Shown: positions 17,538 to 27,078 of the stretch, one piece after another
Position numbering within the stretch: the stretch's first letter is position 1
How the letters are laid out: every line of letters begins with the position of its first letter
The notes under the pieces: model-generated
The model's database searches: none
Told to the model about the DNA's origin: nothing
What the model saw: the letters and a program-made list of their open reading frames with translations, nothing else
Translations under genes and position numbers: made by a program
Assembly (NCBI GenBank): GCA_019353055.1
Contig: JABAHL010000002.1
Span: 283,556-347,555 of the forward strand
Origin: Faucicola osloensis_C
GTDB taxonomy: Bacteria; Pseudomonadota; Gammaproteobacteria; Pseudomonadales; Moraxellaceae
Direction: 5' to 3'
DNA: 64,000 nt

Positions 17538-17734
17538 TCCACACTTTGATATAGTACCTTGAATATAGCGTAGGGAAGTTTGATGGCTAAAGCCGACTGA
17601 ATTTTCAAGGTTAGAGCAGGGTAAAAATTAAAATGACTGTTGAAATTATCTTTACACTATCTAAAAACCGTTAATTTTGTTAAAATTTCGCCATTTGCAT
17701 TATTTGTAATCCAACAGCCAACAAGAGGTCAACC

Positions 17735-18463
17735 ATGTCTGATAAAGCTCCCCGTTACCAACGTATTTTGCTCAAACTCTCTGGCGAGGCCCTGGCAGGC
17801 AAAAATGATATGGGGATTGATTCAGGCGTATTAGACAACATGAGTCTTGCGATTGCGCACTTGGTAGGATTGGGTGTACAAGTGGGTATCGTGGTCGGTG
17901 GTGGCAACTTGTACCGTGGCGCTGCGCTACAAAAACAAGGCTTGGTGGGCCGTGTCACAGGCGACCAAATGGGTATGCTTGCGACCGTGATGAATGGCTT
18001 GGCGATGCGTGACGCCTTGGAGCGCCGTAATATCAAATGCCGTTTGATGTCAGCCTTGCCAATTGGTGAAGTGACCGAAAACTACAGCAGCCGCAACGCC
18101 ATTCGCTATTTACAGAACAATGAAGTGTGCGTGTTTGTCGCAGGTACCGGCAATCCATTTTTTACCACGGATACCGCAGCATGTTTACGTGGCATCGAGA
18201 TTGAAGCCAATTTAATCCTAAAAGCCACCAAAGTCGATGGCGTGTACAACAAAGACCCAAATACCCATGACGATGCCGTCAAATACGACGAACTTACCTT
18301 TGACCAAGTGCTGGATCAAAAATTGGGGGTGATGGATTTGACTGCGATTGCCTTGCTGCGTGAGCATAACGTACCGCTGCAAGTATTTGATATGGCAAAA
18401 CCCAATGCACTGCTTCATGTGGTGATGGGCGATTCAGAAGGCACCAAAGTTATCAATCACTAA
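17735..18463 (+). CDS. pyrH: Uridylate kinase
   Basis: Phosphorylates UMP to UDP, with GTP activation and UTP inhibition known for bacterial enzymes. 242 residues. Amino-acid-kinase fold motifs: RILLKLSGEALAG at the start, VVGGGNLYRGA, RVTGDQMGMLATVMN and VAGTGNPFFTTDTAA. AAGAGG before the ATG is a suitable ribosome binding site. In most bacteria rpsB-tsf precede pyrH-frr; here they are absent and the SMR gene lies upstream instead. frr follows after 39 bases. Confidence 0.96.
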   Translation: MSDKAPRYQRILLKLSGEALAGKNDMGIDSGVLDNMSLAIAHLVGLGVQVGIVVGGGNLYRGAALQKQGLVGRVTGDQMGMLATVMNGLAMRDALERRNIKCRLMSALPIGEVTENYSSRNAIRYLQNNEVCVFVAGTGNPFFTTDTAACLRGIEIEANLILKATKVDGVYNKDPNTHDDAVKYDELTFDQVLDQKLGVMDLTAIALLREHNVPLQVFDMAKPNALLHVVMGDSEGTKVINH

Positions 18464-18502
18464 TTTCTAAATTTGACATATATAGTTTTAAAAGGACACA
18501 AC

Positions 18503-19057
18503 ATGATTAACGATATTAAAAAACAAGGCGAAGACAAAATGAAAAAGGCGATTGAAGCCTTAGAAAATGCCTTTAGTAAATTACGTACAGGTCGCGCCCA
18601 TCCTGGTATTTTGCAGGGTGTGATGGTGTCTTACTATGGCTCTGAGATGCCACTTAATCAAGTGGCGAGCATCAACGTTGAAGACTCGCGTACCCTGTTA
18701 GTGCAGCCTTTCGACCGTAGCATGGTGCAGGCAGTCGACAAAGCAATTCGTGAATCAGATTTGGGTCTTAACCCAATGAGCGCAGAAGTGATTCGGGTAC
18801 CACTACCCGCATTGACGGAAGAAACCCGTAAAGATATGCAAAAATTGGCACGTCATGAAGCCGAAGAGCGCCGCGTATCTGTGCGTAATGCCCGCCGTGA
18901 TGCCAACAATGCCTTAAAAGCCTTGGTAAAAGACAAGCAAATCTCAGAAGACGATGAACGCCGCGCCAATGACGACATCCAAAAAATGACCGATAAATAT
19001 ATTGATAGCATTGATAAAATGCTCTCTAGCAAAGAAGCAGAGTTAATGGCCGTTTAA
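18503..19057 (+). CDS. frr: Ribosome recycling factor
   Basis: Releases post-termination ribosomes together with EF-G. 184 residues from MINDIKKQGEDKM, the standard length (185 in E. coli); the in-frame extension from 18473 covers the ribosome binding site AAAAGGA and is rejected. Landmarks: KLRTGRAHPGIL, PLNQVASINVEDSRTLLVQPFD, LPALTEETRKDM. Follows pyrH as in most bacteria. Confidence 0.96.
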   Translation: MINDIKKQGEDKMKKAIEALENAFSKLRTGRAHPGILQGVMVSYYGSEMPLNQVASINVEDSRTLLVQPFDRSMVQAVDKAIRESDLGLNPMSAEVIRVPLPALTEETRKDMQKLARHEAEERRVSVRNARRDANNALKALVKDKQISEDDERRANDDIQKMTDKYIDSIDKMLSSKEAELMAV

Positions 19058-19101
19058 TCGTTATTTATCCAATAAAAGAACTAATTCATAAGAAGTAGGT
19101 C

Positions 19102-19842
19102 ATGGTTGAGTCAAAGGCAGCAATGCCACAACATATTGCCATCATTATGGATGGCAATAACCGCTATGCCAAAGCACATGGGCTACCAACCGGTGGCGGG
19201 CATATTGCCGGCAAAGATAATTTAGACCCTTTGGTTGAGCATTGCATGGATATTGGTATTCGTGCGTTGACGGTGTTTGCTTTTTCTAGCGAAAATTGGC
19301 AGCGCCCAGCCAATGAAGTGGCGTTATTGATGACGCTACTGGAGCAAACCGTCCATGACCAATTACCGCGGATGCTGCGGCATCAAATTTCTTTGCGCTT
19401 TATCGGTGACAGGAGTACCTTGACGCCGCATTTACGCGCCATTATGCAAGATGCAGAAGAGCAAACTGCCCACTTTACTAAGATGAGTTTGGTGATTGCC
19501 ATCAGCTACGGCGGTCAGTGGGACATTGTCAATGCCTGCCGCCAAGTTGCCAAACAAGTGGAAGAAGGCGCACTTACTGCCGATGCCATTACCCAAGACG
19601 ATTTTGCACGGCACCTGTCGCTATCGGATTTACCAGCGGTTGATATGTTAATCCGTACAGGGGGCGATTACCGTATTTCTAATTTTCTACTGTGGCAATG
19701 TGCGTATGCTGAGTTATTTTTTACCGAAACGCTTTGGCCAGAGTTTAAGGCGGCTGAATTAGACCAAATGATTGATATTTTCATGGGTCGTGAGCGTCGA
19801 TTTGGTAAGACCAGCGAGCAAGTATTAGGTTTGGGCTTTTAA
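19102..19842 (+). CDS. uppS: Isoprenyl transferase (undecaprenyl diphosphate synthase)
   Basis: Makes the C55 lipid carrier precursor for peptidoglycan and LPS by adding IPP to FPP. 246 residues. Active-site motif IAIIMDGNNRYA with Asp17 (Tyr in place of the usual Trp after NNR), FAFSSENWQRP, and RTGGDYRISNFLLWQCAYAE near the C-terminus are intact. AGTAGG precedes the ATG. It is the first gene of the envelope cluster uppS-cdsA-dxr-rseP-bamA-skp. Confidence 0.95.
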   Translation: MVESKAAMPQHIAIIMDGNNRYAKAHGLPTGGGHIAGKDNLDPLVEHCMDIGIRALTVFAFSSENWQRPANEVALLMTLLEQTVHDQLPRMLRHQISLRFIGDRSTLTPHLRAIMQDAEEQTAHFTKMSLVIAISYGGQWDIVNACRQVAKQVEEGALTADAITQDDFARHLSLSDLPAVDMLIRTGGDYRISNFLLWQCAYAELFFTETLWPEFKAAELDQMIDIFMGRERRFGKTSEQVLGLGF

Positions 19843-19861
19843 TTAATCAATAGGAATTGTC

Positions 19862-20749
19862 ATGTGGGAACGCATTAGAACCGCCATTATTTTGTTAGTG
19901 ATTGTTGGCGTTGCAATGTTTGCTACCCGCGAGCCTATTTTGATGTTGCCGCTATTGTTAGTCGGTGCAGGCTTTGGGGCTTTTGAGTGGTCAAAGCTCA
20001 TGCCGTCACTTGAACAAAATTCTGGCAGTTATGTACCGCCTACCACCCAAATTCCCACCAAACCTGCCAAGCCAATCGATTATATGTATACCCTTGTGAT
20101 GCTAGGGATTGTCAGTGTGTTATTGGTGATGGCAAAGCTAACTGGTAGTATAGCCTCTTGGGTGTTTTTTTGGCTGGTTGCGGCGCTGATTTGGTTGGTA
20201 GCGATTGGCTGGATTCGTCGTTATCCCAATAATACGCAAGCTTGGTATGGTAAGCAGTTATACGTCATCGGTATGATTGTACTGTCATCCGCCATTACTG
20301 CGATGTACTATCTGTGGTTACTTTCAGCTTGGTGGCTGCTATATGTGTTTGTATTAGTGTGGTGCGCGGATAGCGGTGCTTACTTTGTCGGACGAAAGCT
20401 TGGCAGACGCAAGATGTCCCCGCACGTCTCACCCAATAAAAGTGTGGAAGGCTTATTAGGCGGACTTGCTACAGGTACGCTTGTGGTGATTGGCGTCTCT
20501 TTTGGGTTGTTAAACGATTGGTCGATGACGGTTATTGGCGTGTTTTTACTCTTATCCTTGCTCACTATCATCATGTCCGTGTTCGGTGATTTATTTGAGA
20601 GTATGCTAAAGCGCCATGCAGGAGTCAAAGATGCCGGGGCATTGTTGCCAGGACATGGGGGCATTCTTGATCGTATTGACTCGCAGCTTTCAGCCGTGCC
20701 AATTTTTGCGTTGGGGTTTTGGGCGATGAAATTTTACGGATTAATTTAA
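19862..20749 (+). CDS. cdsA: Phosphatidate cytidylyltransferase (CDP-diglyceride synthase)
   Basis: Integral membrane enzyme making CDP-diacylglycerol from phosphatidic acid and CTP. 295 residues with about eight hydrophobic segments. The family signature is visible near the C-terminus as SVFGDLFESMLKRHAGVKDAGALLPGHGGILDRIDS (split here only by reading: SVFGDLFESMLKR followed by DAGALLPGHGGILDR). GRKLGRRKMSPHVSPNKS is the expected cytoplasmic loop. AGGAATTGTC lies before the ATG, 19 bases after uppS. Confidence 0.94.
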   Translation: MWERIRTAIILLVIVGVAMFATREPILMLPLLLVGAGFGAFEWSKLMPSLEQNSGSYVPPTTQIPTKPAKPIDYMYTLVMLGIVSVLLVMAKLTGSIASWVFFWLVAALIWLVAIGWIRRYPNNTQAWYGKQLYVIGMIVLSSAITAMYYLWLLSAWWLLYVFVLVWCADSGAYFVGRKLGRRKMSPHVSPNKSVEGLLGGLATGTLVVIGVSFGLLNDWSMTVIGVFLLLSLLTIIMSVFGDLFESMLKRHAGVKDAGALLPGHGGILDRIDSQLSAVPIFALGFWAMKFYGLI

Positions 20750-20938
20750 TGCTACATTGCATTTATTTTTCAAAAATTTTCACCTCTGCTTAATACCAAG
20801 TTGTTCAATTCCAATATAGCCAATATCAATTTATTCAATCCGCCAATAAATGCAAGCTTGTGTTTCATCCAATCTTTTTTGCGCAACTGCTTGTCGATTG
20901 ATGCTTAAAAATCTTCTCGCATGTTAATATGCTTAGCA

Positions 20939-20957
20939 CAGTGGCAATTTGCCGCTG
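20939..20957. promoter_or_regulatory. 19-bp palindrome upstream of dxr
   Basis: CAGTGGCAATTTGCCGCTG is an inverted repeat with nine pairs (one T-G) around a single central base, 58 bases before the dxr start. It could be an operator or a short mRNA hairpin. I see no matching promoter pair that fixes its role. Confidence 0.35.
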
Positions 20958-21014
20958 TAAACGCAAAATGTTAGGTTTAACTGCTGTCTGCCCGCAACTT
21001 ACTAGGTCATTGTA

Positions 21015-22235
21015 ATGCTATCTTCAAATCACACTATACCGCAAAAAAACATTGCTATTATGGGCGCAACAGGCTCTATCGGCGATAGTACGCTATCGGT
21101 CGTCAGTCAGCATCCTGATTTGTATAACGTGGTCGGGGTGACAGGGTTTTCACGGCTGGATAAACTGTTGAGCATTTGCCAGCAATTTAAGCCAAGCTAT
21201 GTTTGTGTTGGCAAAGAAAAAGAACAAGTATTTGCGCAGATGCTCAGCGAGGCTCATCTAAGCTGCAAGATTTTGATTGGCGAGCAAGGCTTGATTGAGC
21301 TTGCCACGCTAGCAGAAGTAGACATGGTGGTTGCGGCTATCGTCGGTGCTGCAGGGTTGCCATCAACACTGGCAGCGGCTAACGCGGGTAAAACGATTTT
21401 GCTTGCCAATAAAGAAGCGTTAGTGATGGCAGGTGAGCTGATGATTAAAGCCGTCAAGCAGTCAAATGCCAAATTGCTGCCAATTGATAGCGAGCACAAT
21501 GCCATTTTTCAATGTTTGCCTACCGCGGTGCAACAACAGCGCAATGCCATTCATGACGATAACCATGGTATTAAAAAGCTTTGGTTAACGGCATCAGGTG
21601 GGCCGTTTTTGCACAAAACACTTGACGATATGAAACTCGCCAGTGTTGCAGAGGCTGTCAAGCACCCCAACTGGTCTATGGGGCAAAAAATATCGGTAGA
21701 TAGTGCCACCATGATGAATAAAGGTTTGGAGCTGATTGAAGCAAGTTTCTTATTTGATATGCCGGTCTCTGAGATTGAAGTGGTCATTCATCCGCAAAGT
21801 ATCGTGCACTCTATGGTTGAATACAATGATGGTAGCTTTTTAGCGCAGCTTGGCAGTCCTGATATGCGTACCCCCATTGCCCATGCTATGGCATACCCCA
21901 ATCGTATCAGCAGTGGGGTGGAACGATTAGATATTTTTAAGTTAAGTAATTTAAATTTTGTTCGACCTGATTTAGAAAAGTTTAAATGCTTAGGGTTGGC
22001 TTATCAAGCCATGCAACAAGGTAGCTATGCGTGTATCGCCTTGAATGCCAGTAATGAGATAGCCGTTCAAGCGTTTTTAAACGGTGACATCCGTTTAACC
22101 GATATCGCTGATATCAATGAAAAAGTGCTATTGCAAGCCGAAAAACAGCCGATTGGGTCATTGCAAGCAATTTTGGCAGTCGATAAACTAAGCCGTGAAC
22201 AAGCACACCAATGTATTGCCGCTTTAAACGCTTAG
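21015..22235 (+). CDS. dxr: 1-deoxy-D-xylulose 5-phosphate reductoisomerase
   Basis: Second step of the MEP isoprenoid pathway, NADPH-dependent. 406 residues. NADPH loop IAIMGATGSIGDSTLSVV, LANKEALVMAGELM, PIDSEHNAIFQCL (metal-binding Asp/Glu), LTASGGPF and SVDSATMMNKGLELIEA are all conserved. The start has AGG 9 bases upstream. A 265-base gap separates it from cdsA and includes the palindrome at 20939-20957, so it may have its own promoter. Confidence 0.96.
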   Translation: MLSSNHTIPQKNIAIMGATGSIGDSTLSVVSQHPDLYNVVGVTGFSRLDKLLSICQQFKPSYVCVGKEKEQVFAQMLSEAHLSCKILIGEQGLIELATLAEVDMVVAAIVGAAGLPSTLAAANAGKTILLANKEALVMAGELMIKAVKQSNAKLLPIDSEHNAIFQCLPTAVQQQRNAIHDDNHGIKKLWLTASGGPFLHKTLDDMKLASVAEAVKHPNWSMGQKISVDSATMMNKGLELIEASFLFDMPVSEIEVVIHPQSIVHSMVEYNDGSFLAQLGSPDMRTPIAHAMAYPNRISSGVERLDIFKLSNLNFVRPDLEKFKCLGLAYQAMQQGSYACIALNASNEIAVQAFLNGDIRLTDIADINEKVLLQAEKQPIGSLQAILAVDKLSREQAHQCIAALNA

Positions 22236-22240
22236 ATAAT

Positions 22241-22260
22241 GCTTAAAAAAGCTTAAAAAT
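22241..22260 (+). repeat. 10-bp tandem duplication after dxr
   Basis: GCTTAAAAAA followed by GCTTAAAAAT, 9 of 10 bases identical, six bases after the dxr stop codon. Part of the window-wide pattern of short duplications at gene ends. Confidence 0.5.
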
Positions 22261-22363
22261 AGTTGGCAACACTGGTTGATAATCGTTAAAAATGACTACA
22301 TAAATTATTAAGATACCGATAGTTAAATTATTTTTAGCCTGTGATTTTGTCAAAAGGATAGCC

Positions 22364-23731
22364 ATGAATTTTATCTTGACCGTTTTAGCTGCGATTGTGG
22401 TACTAGGACCTTTGGTTGCGCTACATGAGTGGGGGCATTATATTGTTGCTCGGCTATGCGGTGTCAAGGTATTGACCTATTCAATTGGGTTTGGTCCAAA
22501 GCTGCTAAGCTGGACCAGTAAAAAAACTGGGATTAATTATGCGGTCTCTGCGATTCCGCTTGGCGGTTATGTCAAAATGCTCGATGAGCGAGAAGGCAAA
22601 GTCAATCCAGCCGAACGTCATTTAGCCTTTAATACCCAACAACCTTGGAAAAAAATTGCCATCGTCGCAGCAGGTCCGGTGATGAACTTACTGATTGCGA
22701 TTTTTTTGTATTGGCTGCTATTTATCACCCCAACCCAAGTATTGGCGACCAAAGTCGGCAGTATTTTGCCCAATTCACCCGTCAGTCAAACCAGTCTGAC
22801 AGTCGGTGACGAAATTGTTGCGGTCGATAATAAACCCATCCAAAGTTGGCAAGATATTAACTATGCGTTAGCCGATCGCATGGGTGAGTCGGGGCAAGTT
22901 AATTTAACAGTGAATGGCGCGCAAGGTCCAACCAATGTTGCCGTGCCGATACAGCGCTTTATGAAAGTAGAAGCAGGTAAAGCAACCAATCCCATTGATA
23001 GTCTAGGCGCGATTCCGTGGCAACCAAAAATTCCGGCGGTGGTCGGTGAAATTGTCCCAAATAGCGCTGCCGCGCGTCAAGGTCTGCAAGTCGGTGATAC
23101 CATCAGTCGTGTCAATGGTCAACCAGTGAGCGATTGGCTGGCGTTTTCACAAGTTGTCAAATCAAGCCCCGAGCAGTTATTAACCCTTGAAGTACAGCGC
23201 CAAGGCAAAATCATCCCCTTAAAAGTCATGCCACAAGCAAAAAAAGATACCATGGGTAATCGATTTGGACAAATTGGCGCAGCGGCAGCGGCATCTAAGA
23301 TTACGCCACCACCTGAGTATATAAAAACCATTCAATATACCCCCATCCAAGCGGTCGAAAAATCCGTGCATCAAACTGTCGATTTAAGTGCCATGACCCT
23401 CAAATCAATGGGTAAAATGTTGACGGGCACCATTGGGGTAGAGAACCTATCAGGTCCCATTACCATTGCCAAAGTCGCCAATCAAAGTTTTAGCATCGGT
23501 TGGGAAGCGGTATTGTCATTTATGGCGATTATCAGTTTAAGCCTTGCTGTGCTCAATTTATTACCTGTACCTGTGCTTGATGGCGGTCATATTGTCATGT
23601 ATGCCTATGAGGCTATTTTTGGTAAACCCATGCCTGAAAAAGTACAAATGATGGGAATGAATATTGGTTTAGTTTTGCTTGCAGGTTTCATGCTGTTGGC
23701 GATTGGTAACGATATCTCACGCTTGTTTTAA
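22364..23731 (+). CDS. rseP: RIP zinc metalloprotease RseP (site-2 protease)
   Basis: Intramembrane protease that cleaves anti-sigma factors such as RseA and trims signal peptides. 455 residues. Zinc motif HEWGH (His21, Glu22, His25) in the first transmembrane helix, GGYVKMLDEREG, two PDZ domains (about 125-200 and 220-300), and LDGGH with Asp406 as third ligand. AAAGGATA precedes the ATG. The dxr-rseP-bamA order is conserved in gammaproteobacteria. Confidence 0.95.
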   Translation: MNFILTVLAAIVVLGPLVALHEWGHYIVARLCGVKVLTYSIGFGPKLLSWTSKKTGINYAVSAIPLGGYVKMLDEREGKVNPAERHLAFNTQQPWKKIAIVAAGPVMNLLIAIFLYWLLFITPTQVLATKVGSILPNSPVSQTSLTVGDEIVAVDNKPIQSWQDINYALADRMGESGQVNLTVNGAQGPTNVAVPIQRFMKVEAGKATNPIDSLGAIPWQPKIPAVVGEIVPNSAAARQGLQVGDTISRVNGQPVSDWLAFSQVVKSSPEQLLTLEVQRQGKIIPLKVMPQAKKDTMGNRFGQIGAAAAASKITPPPEYIKTIQYTPIQAVEKSVHQTVDLSAMTLKSMGKMLTGTIGVENLSGPITIAKVANQSFSIGWEAVLSFMAIISLSLAVLNLLPVPVLDGGHIVMYAYEAIFGKPMPEKVQMMGMNIGLVLLAGFMLLAIGNDISRLF

Positions 23732-24049
23732 TCGACCCAAATTTGGCTAAAATATTGATTTGTAGTTTTGTTTTTTCGCTAGACTTTACGCAAAATTTAG
23801 CTTACCTTATGCCAGTAAAATTTATTTACGGATCTCTTGTACTTTGATAATACAAGCTACACATCAAAGACAAATTATTACTAGAAGTTTAATCAAGTCA
23901 CCCTTTTTGATAGCATCTGTCATTTTTAGCTAACTTAAATTAGATTACCAAACCTAGATAAAGACCTTTGGATAACTAATTTTGGATACCTAAAAGTGAC
24001 AGGTTTCATGCATTATCTTTGGGCAGTCGTCAATTCGGAAACAAGTTAT
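23732..24049 (+). other. Intergenic region upstream of bamA
   Basis: 318 bases, A+T-rich. It contains an inverted repeat CTTGTA...TACAAG at about 23836-23856 and probably the bamA promoter, though I could not fix a convincing -35/-10 pair. No ORF with a ribosome binding site or RNA gene seen. Confidence 0.4.
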
Positions 24050-26443
24050 ATGCGAAATTCAGCGTTATTTTTGGTTGCACCGTTAGCACTCGTTACCTCG
24101 TATGCACAAGCGGCAAATTTTACCGTGAGCGATATTCAATTTAATGGATTGACACGGGTATCCGCTGATAACCTCTATCCCGTGCTTGCTGTCAATACCG
24201 GTGAAGTAGCAAACGATGCCAATATCGCAGCTAGTATCAAAGCCCTCTATGAAACTGGCAATTTCTCAGACGTTAAAGCATCCCAATCAGGCAATAAATT
24301 GGTATTTGACGTGGTAGAGCGCCCAATTATCGCAAGTGTTACTTATGACGGTAATAAACTGATTCCAAAAGAAGCATTGACCGAAGGCCTAAAACGTATT
24401 GGCATTGTAGAAGGCAATGTGTTAAAACAGGCGACAGTTGAGCAAGTCCAAAATGAGCTAAAACAGCAATACAATCAGCAAGGTTATTATAATAGCGAAG
24501 TTACGGTGACCCAAACGCCCTTAGACAATAACCGCGTTGCGCTTAAATTTAATTTTGTTGAAGGTAAAGCTGCGCGTGTTGTCGATATCAAGGTGATTGG
24601 CAATAAACATTTTAGCGACAAAGAAATCAGACAGGCGATGAGCATCAAAGAAAGCTCATGGGTCAATGTGATTAGCAAATCTGACCGCTATGCCAAAGAA
24701 AAGCTTGCGGCAAGTTTAGAAAATGTCACCGCCATGTACCAAAACGCGGGCTTCGTCAAATTCACCATCAATGATGCCACCATTAATTTAAGTCCAGAAA
24801 AAGACAAAGTGTTTATTGAGCTCAATCTTACTGAAGGTGAGCAATATAAATTTGGCAATGTCAACTTTATGGGTACGCCCAACTACGATACTGACAAGCT
24901 TCGTAAGCAGGTGGCATTTAAACCAGGCGAGCGTTATTCACAACGTCAAATGACGACAACCTTACAAAATCTTGGCACATTGTATGGTAACGATGGCTAC
25001 TATTTTGCCCAAATCCGCCCCGTGCCGCGTATCAATGGAGATACTCGCACCGTAGATGTCGATTTCTTTATTGACCCTGTGCGCCCTGTGTATGTTCGCC
25101 GTATCAATTTTACCGGTAACAATAAAACCGCAGATGAAGTATTGCGCCGAGAAATGCGCCAAATGGAAGGCGCATTGGCTTCCAATGAAAAAATCGATTT
25201 GTCGCGCACGCGTTTGATGCGTACAGGCTTCTTCAAAACTGTCAACATGGATGTCAAACCTGTCCCTAACACCCCCGATCAGGTGGATATCAATGTCGCA
25301 GTAGAGGAGCAACCATCAGGGACTAGTACCATTGCGGCTGGTTATTCACAAAGTGGTGGTATCACTTTCCAAGCAGGTTTAAGTCAATCCAACTTTTTGG
25401 GTACAGGTAATCAGGTCAATATTTCGTTATCGCGTTCTCAGACGTTAGATAGTTATAATTTGGGCTATACCAACCCGTACTTTACCCCAGATGGGATATC
25501 GCAAAGTGCCAGTATTTATGCCCGCAGAACCAAATATGACAGCAAAAACATTTCAAACTATGTCACCGATTCGTATGGCGGCACCTTAGGTTTTAGCTAT
25601 CCGATTGATGAAAATAAGAGTTTAAGTGCCGGTCTCACACTTGATAGTACCCAAATCAAAGCAGGTGCTTTGTTAGCGGTATCAAACTATCAATACTTAA
25701 AAGACGAAGGTGCTCTGCAAGTAGGTTCAGACTCTGATGGCAATGAATCATTCGAATCAGACCCATTTAATACCGCGAGCCTAAATTTAGGCTGGAATAT
25801 GAACACGCTTGACCGTGGGCGTTTTCCAACCAACGGTATGTCACATAACGTCAATTTGGAACTGGCCTTCGGTGATGCCACTTACCAAAAACTGGTCTAC
25901 CAAGGAAACTACTATCGCCCATTCCTAAAAAATACCGTACTACGCGGTTATACCAAGTTAGGATATGGTAACGATTTACCTTTCTGGAAAAATTTCTTCG
26001 CAGGGGGTTATGGCTCAGTGCGTGGTTATCAGAATGCCACTTTAGGCCCTACCAGTAATCGTTATTACCCAGTGAAAAATAATAGTGGGGTCGATAATTA
26101 CCCAGAAGAGATTGGCGGTAATGCACTCGCGCAAGTGGGTACTGAATTAATCTTGCCGATGCCGTTTAAAGGCGATTGGGCAGACCAAATCCGTCCGGTG
26201 TTATTTGTTGAAGGGGCACAAGTGTTTGACACCACCAATAAATATGACCAAAAAGTCACAGTGGGTGGCAATACCGTATCGCTATTAAATGAAAAAGACA
26301 ATAACATGCGTTTTAGCGCGGGTGCGGGTTTCACTTGGATTACCCCAATTGGTCCAATCTCATTAAGCTATGCCGTTCCGCTCAATGATAAAGATAAAGA
26401 TAAAGTCGACAATGTACAGTTCGAAATTGGACGTACATTCTAA
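24050..26443 (+). CDS. bamA: Outer membrane protein assembly factor BamA
   Basis: Central beta-barrel subunit of the BAM complex. About 797 residues from MRNSALFL, whose first ~21 residues form a signal peptide ending SYAQA. Five POTRA domains occupy roughly residues 25-425, then the 16-strand barrel; the conserved loop-6 motif is GGYGSVRGYQN and the protein ends QFEIGRTF with the C-terminal Phe of outer-membrane proteins. The frame is open from 23996, and a start at 24008 is possible, but the signal peptide favours 24050. Followed after 13 bases by a Skp-like chaperone gene, the standard order. Confidence 0.93.
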   Translation: MRNSALFLVAPLALVTSYAQAANFTVSDIQFNGLTRVSADNLYPVLAVNTGEVANDANIAASIKALYETGNFSDVKASQSGNKLVFDVVERPIIASVTYDGNKLIPKEALTEGLKRIGIVEGNVLKQATVEQVQNELKQQYNQQGYYNSEVTVTQTPLDNNRVALKFNFVEGKAARVVDIKVIGNKHFSDKEIRQAMSIKESSWVNVISKSDRYAKEKLAASLENVTAMYQNAGFVKFTINDATINLSPEKDKVFIELNLTEGEQYKFGNVNFMGTPNYDTDKLRKQVAFKPGERYSQRQMTTTLQNLGTLYGNDGYYFAQIRPVPRINGDTRTVDVDFFIDPVRPVYVRRINFTGNNKTADEVLRREMRQMEGALASNEKIDLSRTRLMRTGFFKTVNMDVKPVPNTPDQVDINVAVEEQPSGTSTIAAGYSQSGGITFQAGLSQSNFLGTGNQVNISLSRSQTLDSYNLGYTNPYFTPDGISQSASIYARRTKYDSKNISNYVTDSYGGTLGFSYPIDENKSLSAGLTLDSTQIKAGALLAVSNYQYLKDEGALQVGSDSDGNESFESDPFNTASLNLGWNMNTLDRGRFPTNGMSHNVNLELAFGDATYQKLVYQGNYYRPFLKNTVLRGYTKLGYGNDLPFWKNFFAGGYGSVRGYQNATLGPTSNRYYPVKNNSGVDNYPEEIGGNALAQVGTELILPMPFKGDWADQIRPVLFVEGAQVFDTTNKYDQKVTVGGNTVSLLNEKDNNMRFSAGAGFTWITPIGPISLSYAVPLNDKDKDKVDNVQFEIGRTF

Positions 26444-26456
26444 AAGGTCTATGTAT

Positions 26457-26969
26457 ATGAAAATAATGACTCAGTTAGCCACAGCAAGTATTTTAAGTGT
26501 ATTGGCAATGCCAGTGTTTGCCAATACCGTTGCGGTTTGGAATTCCCAAGTTGCCATTAACAATACTAACATCGCCAAAACCAAAATTGGCGTGGTGCAA
26601 GCGGCGGTCAAACCAAAGCAGCAGCAGCTTGATAGCTATAAAGCGACCATTGAGCGTTTGCAAAAACAATATGCCACGCAAAACGCTCAGATGACCCAAG
26701 CACAAAAGGATGATTTGCGTAAGCAAATTCAAACCAACCTACAAAATTATGAACAGGTTGCCAGTCAAATCCAGTCCATCATTGATGCCAATGAGGCAGA
26801 AGTGATGCAGCGAATTGTCCCCAAAATCCAAGCCATTAAAGAAAATATTGTGCGTCAAAAAAATATTGATGTGCTCATTGATAATCGTGATAGAACGGTT
26901 AGTTATGTGAAACCTGAATGGGATGTAACGGCAGATTTTACCAAAGCGATTAATGATCAAGTAAAATAA
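26457..26969 (+). CDS. skp: OmpH/Skp-family periplasmic chaperone
   Basis: 170 residues with a signal peptide (ALA-like cleavage after MPVFA), then a Lys/Gln-rich helical region (about 45-125) that would form the coiled-coil tentacles of Skp, bracketed by short beta segments. Skp holds unfolded outer-membrane proteins in transit to BAM; the position directly after bamA supports this. Sequence similarity in the family is low, so the call depends partly on context. AAGG lies 9 bases before this ATG; the ATG at 26451 is too close to it. A strong terminator follows. Confidence 0.8.
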   Translation: MKIMTQLATASILSVLAMPVFANTVAVWNSQVAINNTNIAKTKIGVVQAAVKPKQQQLDSYKATIERLQKQYATQNAQMTQAQKDDLRKQIQTNLQNYEQVASQIQSIIDANEAEVMQRIVPKIQAIKENIVRQKNIDVLIDNRDRTVSYVKPEWDVTADFTKAINDQVK

Positions 26970-26995
26970 TATTTTTTAAGCTTAGAGGTTTTAGC

Positions 26996-27025
26996 AAAAA
27001 CGCAATATTCGACTATTGCGTTTTT
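26996..27025 (+). terminator. Rho-independent terminator after skp
   Basis: 12-bp stem AAAAACGCAATA / TATTGCGTTTTT with loop TTCGAC and continuing T-run. It separates the bamA-skp unit from lpxD. Confidence 0.9.
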
Positions 27026-27078
27026 TATTTTGTGTGTAAAATTAAGGCAAATGTTAAGCAAACGATTGGAGTAATCAC

